Shown one piece after another: positions 40,803 to 49,736 of a stretch of 64,000 nt of DNA. This DNA comes from Clostridiales bacterium. Its GTDB lineage: Bacteria > Bacillota > Clostridia > Christensenellales > Aristaeellaceae. Every line of letters starts with the position of its first letter. Position 1 is the stretch's first letter. The stretch spans positions 83,519 to 147,518 of the forward strand of contig SVGP01000005.1 in assembly GCA_015056255.1 (NCBI GenBank), read 5' to 3'. The position numbers were made by a program, and so were the translations under genes. The notes beneath the pieces are model-generated. The model did no database searches. It worked only from the letters and a program-made list of their open reading frames with translations, and was not told the origin of the DNA.

Positions 40803-42365
40803 ATGTCTATGAAAATGAAATCGCTTATTGCTCTTATCGTTGTTTTCACCCTTTGCCTTTCCACCTGCGCAATGGCCTGCACCGCCATTTATGTCGGCGG
40901 CGATCTCACCAAAGACGGGGCGACGCTGTTCGCCCGCAGCGAAGATTTGACCAACAGCTACAACAAGCTTATGTACGTAAGCGAAGCCGGAAAATATGCA
41001 GCCGGCGAGTTCTACAAGGGCTGCTACGGCTTCACCTACACTTTCCAAAAAGACAGCTACTCCTTCACCACCATGACCGATGACAACTGGGAAGGCGCAG
41101 GCAATGTCTGCCCCGACTGCGGCGAGACCCATAAGCACAATCCCTACGGTGCAGCCGGCACCAACGAAATGGGCCTGACCGTCACCGCCACTGAAACCTT
41201 GTATACCGACAGCCCCGCCTACGACGTTGATCCCTATGTCGATACGGGCATTGAAGAGGCCGAAATCACCACCATCCTTTTAAGCGAATGCGCAACGGCC
41301 AAGGAAGCCGTTCAGCTTCTGACCAAGATCTATGACGAGTCCGGCTGTAACAACGGCTCCGGCATCTTCCTGGCTGACAACACCGAGGTATGGTATGTTG
41401 AAAACGTAACCGGCCATCAGTATGTAGCCGTAAAACTGAACGGCAATGTCGCTTTCGTTCAGCCCAACCAGTCCGTCATCGCCCTCGTGGACCTCGATGA
41501 CACCGAAAACGTAATCGCCTCCAAGGACATCATCGCCGTAGCTGAGCAGGCCGGCACCTTCGTGGGCGACAAGGCCGCCAACACCATCAACTACGTTCTT
41601 TCCTATAATGCGGAGCAGACTCCCTCCAGCCGCATGCTTGACGGCCTCGATTATGTCTACGGCAAGGAAATGGGCAACGACGTATCCTTTGACGACTACA
41701 CGATCTCTAACGTTGACGCAAATGGCAATATCGTTCCCTTCTACTCCAACATCGTTCTTGACCACGCCTATACCGTAGCCGACATTGTTGGCTACTACAA
41801 AATCCCCGGCATCGGCAAAACCGGCAACCTCGAAACACATATCTTCCAGATCTACGCTGAAGACAGCCTGACCGACACCGTAGAATGGGTAGCGATGGAC
41901 GACGGTGAATTCAACGCCTTTGTTCCCTACTACCCCATGCTGACCACCGACACCTATAAAGCGCTCAAGGTTTCCACCGCTCCCGCGTCCTTCGTAACCG
42001 AGCAGCCTGCAAGCGGCGTATACTACGCAACCACCGCCAACCAGTGGACCGCAGAAGGCCGCGTAAAGGTTGAAGGCTTCAAGGTTCTCCCCGAAAACTG
42101 GGCCGATTCCTACTACTGGACCTTCGACGCGCTGTCCAACCTCTTAACCTATGGCGATGCAACCGTAACCGATATCGCCACCGTAAACTGCAAGATGAAC
42201 GCGCTTCAGAATTACTGCTACGCCGCTTTCGACGAAATGCAGGAAGCCGTAGCCTCCGCTGAAACCACCGAAGCCGCCGCCAAGATTGCAACCGAAATCA
42301 GCATGAAGGCAGCCGAAAAGGTTCACACCGAAGTCGTCGCGCTGGTAAACGGCCTGATCAAGTAA
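40803..42365 (+). CDS. Secreted C69 family dipeptidase
   Basis: This 520-residue protein is a C69 (PepD-like) dipeptidase of the N-terminal nucleophile class. A signal peptide (MSMKMKSLIALIVVFTLCLS, then TCAMA) is cut just before C26, exposing CTAIYVGGDLT; this cysteine is the expected nucleophile, so secretion and activation coincide. GAAGTNEMGLTVTATET and DESGCNNGSGIFLADNTEVW are typical family blocks. The C-terminal 80 residues are alanine-rich and helical. Codon use suggests high expression, in line with its perfect promoter. It probably supplies amino acids from peptides outside the cell. Confidence 0.92.
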   Translation: MSMKMKSLIALIVVFTLCLSTCAMACTAIYVGGDLTKDGATLFARSEDLTNSYNKLMYVSEAGKYAAGEFYKGCYGFTYTFQKDSYSFTTMTDDNWEGAGNVCPDCGETHKHNPYGAAGTNEMGLTVTATETLYTDSPAYDVDPYVDTGIEEAEITTILLSECATAKEAVQLLTKIYDESGCNNGSGIFLADNTEVWYVENVTGHQYVAVKLNGNVAFVQPNQSVIALVDLDDTENVIASKDIIAVAEQAGTFVGDKAANTINYVLSYNAEQTPSSRMLDGLDYVYGKEMGNDVSFDDYTISNVDANGNIVPFYSNIVLDHAYTVADIVGYYKIPGIGKTGNLETHIFQIYAEDSLTDTVEWVAMDDGEFNAFVPYYPMLTTDTYKALKVSTAPASFVTEQPASGVYYATTANQWTAEGRVKVEGFKVLPENWADSYYWTFDALSNLLTYGDATVTDIATVNCKMNALQNYCYAAFDEMQEAVASAETTEAAAKIATEISMKAAEKVHTEVVALVNGLIK

Positions 42366-42382
42366 AGCCATACCAATGATAC

Positions 42383-42417
42383 CGGGGCTGTTACAGAAAT
42401 CATCTGTAACAGCCCCG
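42383..42417 (+). terminator. Terminator after dipeptidase gene
   Basis: A perfect 14-bp stem, CGGGGCTGTTACAG with its complement, around a 7-nt loop. A second hairpin (GGCGGG with CCCGCC, 42446-42470) followed by TTTTT lies just beyond. Confidence 0.88.
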
Positions 42418-42582
42418 TATAATTTATAAATTCGATGAAGTGCAGGGCGGGAACTTGTCCCGCCGTTTTTCGTTTCAGCGTACGTTTTCCGGCAGGAGCA
42501 AGCCCTTGCCCTACAGGTATCGCCGCGAAAATCAGCATTGAATACGCTCTTTTAATGAAACTCCGAAGTCAAAGTGGCTTCA

Positions 42583-43617
42583 TCAAAATCCCGTCATTTT
42601 AAATAATCTGTCAATCGGATTAGAGGAGCGGTTGCCGCCGACCATATAGATGGAAGCCGCGGTTTCAAAAAGCACGTGTACCGCGCCGTCCGCCACCACA
42701 AGATTCTCGGAGGCCGGAGGCATGGTGAGCTTGTCTTCCAGCTTCGAATTGGTCAGAGACCACATGGGCACCTGAACGCCGTAAAGCTCGGCGTAGCCTG
42801 CGGGTTCTTCGGCAAGGGGAGATCCGTATTTCAGCATCGTGGAAGCGTTCTTTCTGCCATAGGACTGACTCAGATAGAACTTACCGTCCTTGATGGTCAT
42901 GCCCTGAATGCGGTTGGTTGTGGTGATGATGTAATCCGGAATAGCCAACACTCCGGCGCGCGCCGATTCCTTAAGCTCGCTCTCCTGCGTCCTGTCCAGC
43001 TCATAGCCGATGAGCCATGCCTTGTGCTCGCCGTCTTCGGTCTGAACATAGTGGCTTTCGTCCGTCGGATAGCCGGAATACTGGAATTCGCCAACCCACA
43101 AAATACCGTCCGCATAGGTGCAATAGGAAGCACGGGAGGGAATGGGAATGAGCTCCTCAAAGGGGCATTCGCTGCTGTCGGGAAGCGAAAGAAACTTTTC
43201 AAGCGAGATGCGCCACAGATAGCCGCTGTTGGCGATAAAAATGTTCTTTTCGGTAACCGCAACGCCGCCTGCGTGACCGATATAAGGGCTTCCGTCCTGA
43301 TACTGAAGCATAACTTCCTTTACAAGCGCTCCGCTTTCCGCATCCACAGCCAGAATCGGGCTGTTGTACTCCATCCCGCTGTACCCGGAAAAGATAAACC
43401 AGTCTTTGTCTGGAAGATAACTTACGCCCTGCGGCACAAAATGCTCCTTAAGGCCCGGCACCAGAACGGACATCTCGCCGGACTCATAAAACGCATCGTA
43501 TCTCGACATAGTCTTGGCGCTGTCGGTCACGGATTCAAGCGTATAGAAAAAGCCCTCGGACAAAGCCGCCGAACAAGACATGCATAAAACCAATAAAAGC
43601 ACAAACAGTTTTTTCAT
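42583..43617 (-). CDS. Secreted beta-propeller-like protein, unknown function
   Basis: This 344-residue protein has a signal peptide (MKKLFVLLLVLCMSCSAALS) with cleavage likely after ALS. The rest is beta-rich with short repeats typical of beta-propellers: PQGVSYLPDKDWFIFSGYSG, GHAGGVAVTEKNIFIANSG, and NRIQGMTIKDGKFYLSQSYG. A cell-surface or extracellular binding role is likely, but I do not recognise a named family. The start is the ATG at 43617 after AAGGA; a GTG at 43632 is less likely. It overlaps or abuts the Nudix gene upstream, so the two are co-transcribed. Confidence 0.75.
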   Translation of the reverse strand: MKKLFVLLLVLCMSCSAALSEGFFYTLESVTDSAKTMSRYDAFYESGEMSVLVPGLKEHFVPQGVSYLPDKDWFIFSGYSGMEYNSPILAVDAESGALVKEVMLQYQDGSPYIGHAGGVAVTEKNIFIANSGYLWRISLEKFLSLPDSSECPFEELIPIPSRASYCTYADGILWVGEFQYSGYPTDESHYVQTEDGEHKAWLIGYELDRTQESELKESARAGVLAIPDYIITTTNRIQGMTIKDGKFYLSQSYGRKNASTMLKYGSPLAEEPAGYAELYGVQVPMWSLTNSKLEDKLTMPPASENLVVADGAVHVLFETAASIYMVGGNRSSNPIDRLFKMTGF

Positions 43618-43628
43618 TCTATCATCCT

Positions 43629-44057
43629 TCACCTGTCAGAATTTTTATTATCCGTCAAAAAAGAATACGCCGCCTTCAAAACGCGCTGGCTGCCCGCATA
43701 TTGAAATAATGAAAGGGCTTGTTCATAGGGCAAAAGCTCGATTTTTCTGATATCGCCCTGCATGGGAACCGGCTTCTCGTTTCCAAACTCCGCTAAAAAG
43801 TACGCCACCCGTTTTCGCGTTCCGGGCTTTTCCATAAGATCATAGGTGTCCGTCTCGTAAAAGTCATTCTGAAAGGTTGGTTTCAGGCCCGTTTCCTCAA
43901 AAATCTCCCGCCGGGCTGCGTCCATTTCCGTTTCATTTCCTTCCACATGTCCCTTAGGAAAGCTGTAGTGTCCGCTTTGCTCCTGAACAAGAACAAACAG
44001 ATATTTTCCTTCCCGTCTGGTATACACAACCGCGCCACAGGAGGTTTCAAGGTTCAA
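43629..44057 (-). CDS. Nudix hydrolase
   Basis: This 142-residue protein contains a full Nudix box, G-x5-E-x7-R-E-x-x-E-E-x-G (GHVEGNETEMDAARREIFEE then TGL), which binds Mg2+ for hydrolysis of nucleoside diphosphate derivatives. The tight Ap4A-type HYSFPKGHVEGNET form suggests a diadenosine tetraphosphatase-like role. The start is probably the TTG at 44057, 10 nt after AAAGGAG, which gives the usual N-terminus (NLETSCGAVVYTR). An ATG at 44099 would add 14 residues that include the ribosome binding site. Confidence 0.88.
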   Translation of the reverse strand: MNLETSCGAVVYTRREGKYLFVLVQEQSGHYSFPKGHVEGNETEMDAARREIFEETGLKPTFQNDFYETDTYDLMEKPGTRKRVAYFLAEFGNEKPVPMQGDIRKIELLPYEQALSLFQYAGSQRVLKAAYSFLTDNKNSDR

Positions 44058-44259
44058 TTTTCCCACGCTCCTTTTCAGAAAATGAAAAGGCCAAACCATT
44101 TTTAAGGCCCTACAAACGCTATTCTACCATGGCGCGAAAGGATTATCAATACACCCATGCATTATCTTTAAAGCATCTGACAAAGAAAAATAACTGGATT
44201 TCGGGCGAAAATTCTGCTACAATATGTAAAAAAATCCCCTTCGAAAGGAATGAAACAAT

Positions 44260-45246
44260 ATGAGCATCCGAATCGGCATTATCGGCTATGGCAATCTCGG
44301 ACGCGGCGTGGAATGCGCCGTCCGCCACAACAGCGACATGGAGCTTAAGGCGATTTTCACCCGCAGAAACCCCGAAAGCGTAAAAATTCTGACCGAAGGC
44401 GCGGTCGTTCGCCACATAGACGACATTGAAGCCTGGCAGGACGAAATCGACGTTATGATCCTCTGCGGCGGAAGCGCGACCGACCTGCCCGTTCAGACCC
44501 CTAAATACGCCAAAATGTTCAACGTCGTGGACAGCTTTGACACCCACGCGCGTATCCCGGAGCATTTTGATGCCGTCGATAAAGCTGCGCAGGCCTCCGG
44601 CAAGGTGGGCATTATCTCCGTCGGCTGGGATCCGGGCATGTTTTCCCTGAATCGCCTGTACGCAGGCGCGGTTCTGCCCTCCGGAAACGATTACACCTTC
44701 TGGGGCAAGGGCGTAAGCCAGGGCCATTCCGACGCCATCCGCCGCATTCCCGGCGTTAAAAACGCCAAGCAGTACACCGTGCCCGTGGAAGAAGCCCTCT
44801 CTTCCGTGCGCGCCGGCGAAAACCCCAATCTGACCACCCGTCAAAAGCACACGCGCGAATGCTTCGTCGTGCTTGAGGAAGGTGCAAACGCCGCTGAAAT
44901 CGAAAACACCATCAAAACCATGCCCAACTACTTCGCCGATTACGACACCACCGTCCACTTCATTACTGAAGAAGAGCTCATCAAAAACCACAGCGGCATT
45001 CCCCATGGCGGCTTTGTCTTAAGAAGCGGCAAAACCGGTTGGAAAAACGAACACAACGCCCTCATCGAATACAGCCTGAAGCTGGATTCCAACCCGGAAT
45101 TCACTTCCAGCGTCATCGCCTGTTACGCCCGCGCGGCCTATCGCCTGTCCAAAGAAGGCGAAAAGGGCTGCAAAACCGTATTCGACATCGCGCCTAAATA
45201 TATAAGCCTTATGACAGATGAGGAAATGCGCGCAAAGCTTCTGTAA
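44260..45246 (+). CDS. ddh: meso-Diaminopimelate dehydrogenase
   Basis: This 328-residue NADPH-dependent enzyme makes meso-2,6-diaminopimelate directly from tetrahydrodipicolinate and ammonia, a one-step shortcut of lysine and peptidoglycan precursor synthesis. Conserved signs are the N-terminal nucleotide fold IGIIGYGNLGRGVECAV, FTRRNPES, NVVDSFDTHARIPEHF, IISVGWDPGMFSLNR, FWGKGVSQGHSDAIRRIPGV and FVLRSGKTG. The length matches the family (about 325). The ribosome binding site is AAAGGAA. It is monocistronic, followed by a terminator. It indicates DAP-type peptidoglycan. Confidence 0.96.
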   Translation: MSIRIGIIGYGNLGRGVECAVRHNSDMELKAIFTRRNPESVKILTEGAVVRHIDDIEAWQDEIDVMILCGGSATDLPVQTPKYAKMFNVVDSFDTHARIPEHFDAVDKAAQASGKVGIISVGWDPGMFSLNRLYAGAVLPSGNDYTFWGKGVSQGHSDAIRRIPGVKNAKQYTVPVEEALSSVRAGENPNLTTRQKHTRECFVVLEEGANAAEIENTIKTMPNYFADYDTTVHFITEEELIKNHSGIPHGGFVLRSGKTGWKNEHNALIEYSLKLDSNPEFTSSVIACYARAAYRLSKEGEKGCKTVFDIAPKYISLMTDEEMRAKLL

Positions 45247-45300
45247 TAAACCCCATCAGTTTATTGGAAGCTTTCTTCAAACCGCAATCGAATAACACAT

Positions 45301-45337
45301 AGAGCCAGCCGCTTTCACTTGCGTCTGGCTCTTTTTC
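45301..45337 (+). terminator. Terminator after ddh
   Basis: AGCCAGCCGC pairs with GCGTCTGGCT (one G-T pair), followed by CTTTTTCTT. Confidence 0.8.
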
Positions 45338-45367
45338 TTCATAAATTTTTATAAACTGCTGTTTTGC

Positions 45368-46879
45368 TTACAAAAGCATAAACGTGCAGCTGCACGGAGG
45401 AAGCAAAATTGAAGATTCTCTCATCTCGCCTTTTGTTATCCGCCCGATGACTGATTCGTCCCCCGTCAAAGCCGCGCCATTGAGTTTCATTTGCGAAGAA
45501 CGCAGCGTATCGGCATGAAGGCAATAGCATTCCGCCTTGCCATCGAATGACGCCTTCAGCGACTGGTCCTTTGAATTGTTGATGATCAGATATGCGCAGC
45601 CGTCTTTTCCGTCTTTGCGCGAATGGCAGTAAATATGCATATTCTCCATGCGGCTTACGTTGCATTTATAAACCGTTGATCCCATCAGATGATTCCACAG
45701 CAGGACCGCAAAATAGTTAGGCCTTGGCTCATAGTTTTCATGGCTCAGAAAACCATAATCAGAAGACGCCAGCGTGTTGTGAAAGATGATTCCGTCGGTA
45801 ATTTCCGCAAAGCCTCCCAATTCGTTAAGCGTGCGCAGCACATCCAAATACGTAGAAGCCCATGTGTTTCCTCCACCGCCTGCATCTCCCGATTCTGTCA
45901 CCCACATCTGGCCGCCCGGAACATATCGATCCCTTAGCGGCGCATAAACCCTGGCATTGTCAAGTGCAACTGTCAAATAAGCGTCCGTATGGGCTTCACT
46001 TGCGTCCCAATGCCCTTCCGGCATGACGGCAGCCAGACGCTCGGAGACACCATTATAATAGTGATAGCTGAATACGTCCATTGGAATCACTGAGTTTCTC
46101 AAAAGATCATCAGTTGACACCATTTGCATCATACTTCCGATGCCTGCTCCAGCGCTCTTCACATCCATCCTGCCCATAGCGCCGTCCCCCAGCGTACAGG
46201 GACCAACGCACAGGCAGCGCGGATAGTTTTCCTTGACCCAACCAAAGAAAATATCCTGATCGCGCGCATAGTCTTCACTAGTATAGCCGAGTGGAGCGCC
46301 AGACATTTCAAGCATGTTGGGCTCGTTCATGAATTCCGCCGCGTCAATATCGACGCCATATGCATGGCTGAAATGAAAAAGCTTCTTCGTCTGCGTAAGA
46401 TCAAGGCCTTCTCCATTCGGATGATCTCCTGCGCAATTGCTCACGGACACAAGCAGCTTTCCGCCAACTGCCTTGACAAACTCAAGCACGCCGATCCACT
46501 GCGCTTTGGTAAGCACACTGGCATATCCTTGCGGCGCGACGCCGCCCGTTGTCCCTTCAAAGTCATAATAGGTCTTGGTTGCCCATGAACCGGACACGCG
46601 AATCCATGTAGGCCCAAGCCATTTGGCATATCTTCGCAGCTTTTCATCGTACAGGTTGATGGGCGGATAATACTGCATAAGATCAGCCATTTTTGTAAAA
46701 TCACTGGATATTCCGCTTATCCTGAAATCTTCTGTTCCATCAATTTGATCAGGCGTGTACTTTTTCCAAAATGTACCGCCAGTGACCTCAGTCATTTCAA
46801 TATTGTAAGAAACAAGGCGTTCATCAATGGTACGCAGCACAAAAGGACGCTTATCATCCAAACGAATTTGTCTTATCAT
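45368..46879 (-). CDS. Glycoside hydrolase, GH79-like (beta-glucuronidase/heparanase type)
   Basis: This 503-residue protein resembles GH79 retaining enzymes. The barrel's acid/base is E186 in AEFMNEPNML and the nucleophile E329 in MWVTESGDAGGG. IRVSGSWATKTYY near residue 93 and DVFSYHYYNG near 268 support the fold. A C-terminal beta-sandwich follows from about residue 400. The family removes glucuronic acid or related sugars from proteoglycan or plant glycans. There is no signal peptide, which is unusual for heparanases, so imported oligosaccharides are the likely substrate. The start has GGAGGG 8 nt upstream. The HdeD gene precedes it on the same strand. Confidence 0.82.
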   Translation of the reverse strand: MIRQIRLDDKRPFVLRTIDERLVSYNIEMTEVTGGTFWKKYTPDQIDGTEDFRISGISSDFTKMADLMQYYPPINLYDEKLRRYAKWLGPTWIRVSGSWATKTYYDFEGTTGGVAPQGYASVLTKAQWIGVLEFVKAVGGKLLVSVSNCAGDHPNGEGLDLTQTKKLFHFSHAYGVDIDAAEFMNEPNMLEMSGAPLGYTSEDYARDQDIFFGWVKENYPRCLCVGPCTLGDGAMGRMDVKSAGAGIGSMMQMVSTDDLLRNSVIPMDVFSYHYYNGVSERLAAVMPEGHWDASEAHTDAYLTVALDNARVYAPLRDRYVPGGQMWVTESGDAGGGGNTWASTYLDVLRTLNELGGFAEITDGIIFHNTLASSDYGFLSHENYEPRPNYFAVLLWNHLMGSTVYKCNVSRMENMHIYCHSRKDGKDGCAYLIINNSKDQSLKASFDGKAECYCLHADTLRSSQMKLNGAALTGDESVIGRITKGEMRESSILLPPCSCTFMLL

Positions 46880-46912
46880 GTATTCAGCCCTCCACTGAAT
46901 CAGGTTTAAGCC

Positions 46913-47449
46913 TTAGTTTCTCCTGCTTATGATCAATGTAACCGCATCGAACACCGCTTCCACAATCAGGGATATTCCGGTGAATATCCAGAGGACGGCA
47001 GTCGTGGCAAAAGGATTTTTCAAAATGACAACCGCGCAGGCAAGCGAAATTACTGCACTGATCAATGCCAAAAACCACTTTTTGTTCTTCTGGCGAAGCA
47101 TATCAAAGGTAAACTGCACCTTAACTAATCCTGCGGAAAGTACGCCCACGCCATACAGAATGCTGAGCGCCGGAAAAGTTGCGATAAACCAGTGAGATCT
47201 GAATGCACAGAAGCCGCCGCCAAGCAAGGTCAGCAAGCCCTTTGTCAGATACTGCGCTTTTTCCGCTTCTCTGGCGTCGGCTTTAAAGTACCTGACAACA
47301 CTGATCAACCCCGAAACCATCAGCGCAATACCAATCGCACAAATGATTCCTGTGGTAAAGCCAACAGGCTTGATCAGCAGCAAAATACCAATCACAATTT
47401 CGAAAAGACAAAAGATAATTCCGGTCGCTTTGTTATCAAACTTCTTCAT
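46913..47449 (-). CDS. HdeD family membrane protein (DUF308)
   Basis: This 178-residue protein has six predicted membrane helices in paired repeats, as in HdeD/YqhA-like proteins. NKATGIIFCLFEIVIGILLLI at the start, TKGLLTLLGGGFCAF in the middle and IFTGISLIVEAVFDAVTLIIS at the end are typical. HdeD is linked to acid resistance in enterobacteria, but the role in Clostridia is unknown. The start is the ATG at 47449 after GGAGGA. It is divergent from a TetR-type regulator gene, which probably controls it. Confidence 0.83.
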   Translation of the reverse strand: MKKFDNKATGIIFCLFEIVIGILLLIKPVGFTTGIICAIGIALMVSGLISVVRYFKADAREAEKAQYLTKGLLTLLGGGFCAFRSHWFIATFPALSILYGVGVLSAGLVKVQFTFDMLRQKNKKWFLALISAVISLACAVVILKNPFATTAVLWIFTGISLIVEAVFDAVTLIISRRN

Positions 47450-47534
47450 TGTATTATCCTCCGCTGATAATATACTCACAATGCTCGCCCTGTTGACAGA
47501 TCATCATTGTGGTGATATGATTATAACACAACAA

Positions 47535-47585
47535 ATGTCGCATTTACAACAAACAGATGCATTCAGATTGCTTTAAACGCGACAT
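47535..47585. promoter_or_regulatory. Possible operator between hdeD-like and tetR-like genes
   Basis: An inverted pair ATGTCGC (47535-47541) and GCGACAT (47579-47585) flanks 37 nt in the divergent intergenic region. It is a candidate site for the neighbouring TetR-type protein; the spacing is long, so two half-sites or two overlapping promoters are possible. Confidence 0.45.
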
Positions 47586-47630
47586 ATTCACGGAAAATGT
47601 CTCATGCGCGCAAAAAAATGGAGTTTTATA

Positions 47631-48200
47631 ATGAAAAGCAATCAAAGAATCGAGCTGACAAAGCGCCTTCTTCAGGAAGGTCTTTTGAGAATACTGGATC
47701 ATAAATCCCTTGAAAAAGTAAGCGTAACCGAGCTATGCCAGGAATCAGGCATCAATCGGGCCACGTTTTATCGTCATTATTCTGTGCCGCGCGATGTCCT
47801 TTATGATATGCAGAAAATGGTAGCAGAGGAGATCAACCGGCGTTTTTTTCAAAAAGAAATCGATGACGCGTCCGCTTATCTGAGCGCTTTTTTTACCTAT
47901 CTGTACGAGCGTGCAAATTGGTTTCGGCTGTTCATTCGGAACTGCACAGAGGATGATTTGCTCAAAATTGTCAGCGACGCCCTGACACGCGTCAGCGCGA
48001 ACACTATTCCGTTGGCGCTCGCGTCTGGCAAAGACGGAACGGATTTGAGGCTGCTCATATCCTTCATTGTTGGCGGCGGCTATTATGTGCTGCGCCAATG
48101 GCTCATGGAGGACATTCCCCAGCCGCCGGAAAAAATCGCAAAGCTGTTCCTTTCATATTTGGATTATTCAACTTCCATCTATCATAAAAGCAGTAAATAA
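47631..48200 (+). CDS. TetR/AcrR family transcriptional regulator
   Basis: This 189-residue protein has an N-terminal TetR helix-turn-helix: RIELTKRLLQEGLLRILDHK, then KVSVTELCQESGINRATFYRHYS, the exact signature of the family. The C-terminal ligand domain is helical and poorly conserved. It probably represses the divergent HdeD gene and its own gene. The start is the ATG at 47631, 7 nt after GGAG; an ATG at 47604 is possible but lacks a ribosome binding site. Confidence 0.9.
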   Translation: MKSNQRIELTKRLLQEGLLRILDHKSLEKVSVTELCQESGINRATFYRHYSVPRDVLYDMQKMVAEEINRRFFQKEIDDASAYLSAFFTYLYERANWFRLFIRNCTEDDLLKIVSDALTRVSANTIPLALASGKDGTDLRLLISFIVGGGYYVLRQWLMEDIPQPPEKIAKLFLSYLDYSTSIYHKSSK

Positions 48201-48292
48201 CGGCGTCTTCCGCCGGAAGCCGATTTCAAACACGACGGCGTCAATCTGTATAATAAAGTCATAAAGACAAGCAACGGAAAGGGGCCATATGA

Positions 48293-48646
48293 ATGTTTGA
48301 ACCGTCTAGCGAATTTGCATTACTCCTGATTGTACTGTTACTGATGATCATTGGCGCAGCCATCACGGTCATCCGTTTTGAACTGCATAGCAAGAAATGC
48401 ACACTTCCTGTCACCGCGCAAATCGAAAAGCTGAAAAACGTCCTCTATTACGACGACCCCTATTTCAAAGCGGTTTACAGCTACAGCTATAACGGAAAGA
48501 CCTATAAAGGCTTAACGGAATACGGATACACAAATGACGATGAAGCCAAAAAGAAATACCCCATCGGCAGCAGCATCACCGTATATATCAATCCCAAAAA
48601 TCTAAAAAGAAGCTGCGAGATTCCTCGCAGAAGGAAGCAAAACTGA
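48293..48646 (+). CDS. DUF3592-like single-pass membrane protein, 117 aa
   Basis: An N-terminal membrane helix (residues 9-28, FALLLIVLLLMIIGAAITVI) is followed by a small beta-barrel-like domain with PVTAQIEKLK, YSYSYNGKTYKG and YPIGSSITVYINPKNLKRS. This is the pattern of DUF3592 proteins, in which the soluble domain contains a recurring G-x-x-Y and Y-x-N-P motif. No function is known. It lies downstream of the TetR gene with its own AAAGGGG site. Confidence 0.72.
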   Translation: MFEPSSEFALLLIVLLLMIIGAAITVIRFELHSKKCTLPVTAQIEKLKNVLYYDDPYFKAVYSYSYNGKTYKGLTEYGYTNDDEAKKKYPIGSSITVYINPKNLKRSCEIPRRRKQN

Positions 48647-48701
48647 TTTTATACCAACGATAAGTGCGTAAAAAGCCATAAAAAAGTTTCTTTTTTTCAT
48701 A

Positions 48702-48742
48702 GGAAGAGCCGGACGCGATGATGCGTCCGGCTCTTCCGTTTT
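48702..48742. terminator. Bidirectional terminator
   Basis: A perfect 15-bp stem, GGAAGAGCCGGACGC with its complement, around a 6-nt loop, lies between the convergent DUF3592-like and secreted-protein genes. Confidence 0.9.
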
Positions 48743-48757
48743 ATTTCTTTGGAACCA

Positions 48758-49327
48758 TCAGCCTTCAACAGGCGTTGACGACTGGGGGATGTTCAGTTCA
48801 AAGGTGGAAATCATTTCCTCGATGCGTCTGCCGAATCCCTCCGCCGCCTCGACGGTATAAAAGCAAGCAACGCAGAAGACCTTGTCCTCAACGCAGATAT
48901 AATAAATCATATTGACATTATCGCCGTAGATCAGCTCTGCGCTTTTGATGATCGCGCCGCTTTCAAGCTGCCACTGACGGATATCGCCGACCAATTCCCC
49001 GCCGTTTGCAAGGGCAATCTCGACCTCTGCATTCAGAGATTCATCGGCATATTCAGGGGTAATCTCCTGGTCTGCAATCGAAGCGCCTACGTTGGCTTCT
49101 TCATCAATGGCGTCGAAGAAATCGCACGCTTCTTCATGATAGGCCGTAAACCAGTCCGCAGGATACCAAAGCCGATACCCAAGCGGGCTTTCATACAGCG
49201 TTTCTACGATCACTTCCTCGGTTCCTTCGATCATGATAATTTTCTCGCGGGTCACTGCGCTCTCTTCAACTGCAGCTGCGCACAGCATCATCGCGAATGC
49301 AAGAATCGCCGCTAAAATTTTCTTCAT
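48758..49327 (-). CDS. Secreted or lipid-anchored protein of unknown function
   Basis: The N-terminus (MKKILAAILAFAMMLCAAAV) is a signal peptide. The segment MMLCAA could be an imperfect lipobox, so the protein may be a lipoprotein or be cut after AAA. The mature part of about 165 residues is acidic with alternating strands (SPLGYRLWYPADWFTAYHEE, NMIYYICVEDKVFCVACFY), like single-domain PsbP/DUF-type stress proteins. I cannot name the family. The ATG at 49327 is preceded by a weak GGGAAA site; an ATG at 49333 is an alternative. Confidence 0.7.
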   Translation of the reverse strand: MKKILAAILAFAMMLCAAAVEESAVTREKIIMIEGTEEVIVETLYESPLGYRLWYPADWFTAYHEEACDFFDAIDEEANVGASIADQEITPEYADESLNAEVEIALANGGELVGDIRQWQLESGAIIKSAELIYGDNVNMIYYICVEDKVFCVACFYTVEAAEGFGRRIEEMISTFELNIPQSSTPVEG

Positions 49328-49361
49328 AAACATTTCCCATTGATTCGTTTTATTCTCTTGG

Positions 49362-49568
49362 CTAACCGATTATTTGTTCGCCATTGTGCGTAAGACGGCA
49401 GGTTAAACAAGCATACAGTCTCTCGCCGAGCTGAAATGCCACTGTGATACAGCCGCATTTGGGACAAAAGGCCTCGGTAAACCGATCCGGCTCTGCTCGA
49501 ACGCCGCCGCTTACCTGCTTAAGCTCATCCTCGTCGATCAGACGGGAACCATTCTTCTCTTCAAACAT
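49362..49568 (-). CDS. Double-glycine leader peptide with zinc-ribbon-like core
   Basis: This 68-residue peptide starts MFEEKNGSRLIDEDELKQVS and reaches GG at residues 21-22. The pattern (acidic, D-E-L-x-x-V-S-G-G) is that of bacteriocin-type leaders cut and exported by peptidase-containing ABC transporters. The core holds two cysteine pairs in CPKCGC and CLTC, spaced 15 residues apart, like a zinc ribbon. AAAGGAG lies 6-7 nt before the ATG. A TTGATA-N17-TATTAT promoter lies 140 nt upstream. No maturation or export gene is adjacent. It could be a RiPP or bacteriocin precursor, a signalling peptide or a small metal protein. Confidence 0.6.
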   Translation of the reverse strand: MFEEKNGSRLIDEDELKQVSGGVRAEPDRFTEAFCPKCGCITVAFQLGERLYACLTCRLTHNGEQIIG

Positions 49569-49707
49569 CAATAACTCCTTTCCGTTTTGACACTCTCCGG
49601 TTTGCCCGGGGATTTTCACGGCGCAGATAATTTCGGCCGGATAACGCCACTTTCCGTGCAGGACTCCGCCGAACCTCAGCTGCTTCCTTCTTCCAAATGT
49701 TTCTACT

Positions 49708-49736
49708 ATAATATAACATACGCTAAAAGCTATCAA
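49708..49736 (-). promoter_or_regulatory. Promoter of double-glycine peptide gene
   Basis: On the minus strand: TTGATA (49731-49736), a 17-nt spacer, TATTAT (49708-49713). It leaves an untranslated leader of about 135 nt. Confidence 0.6.
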
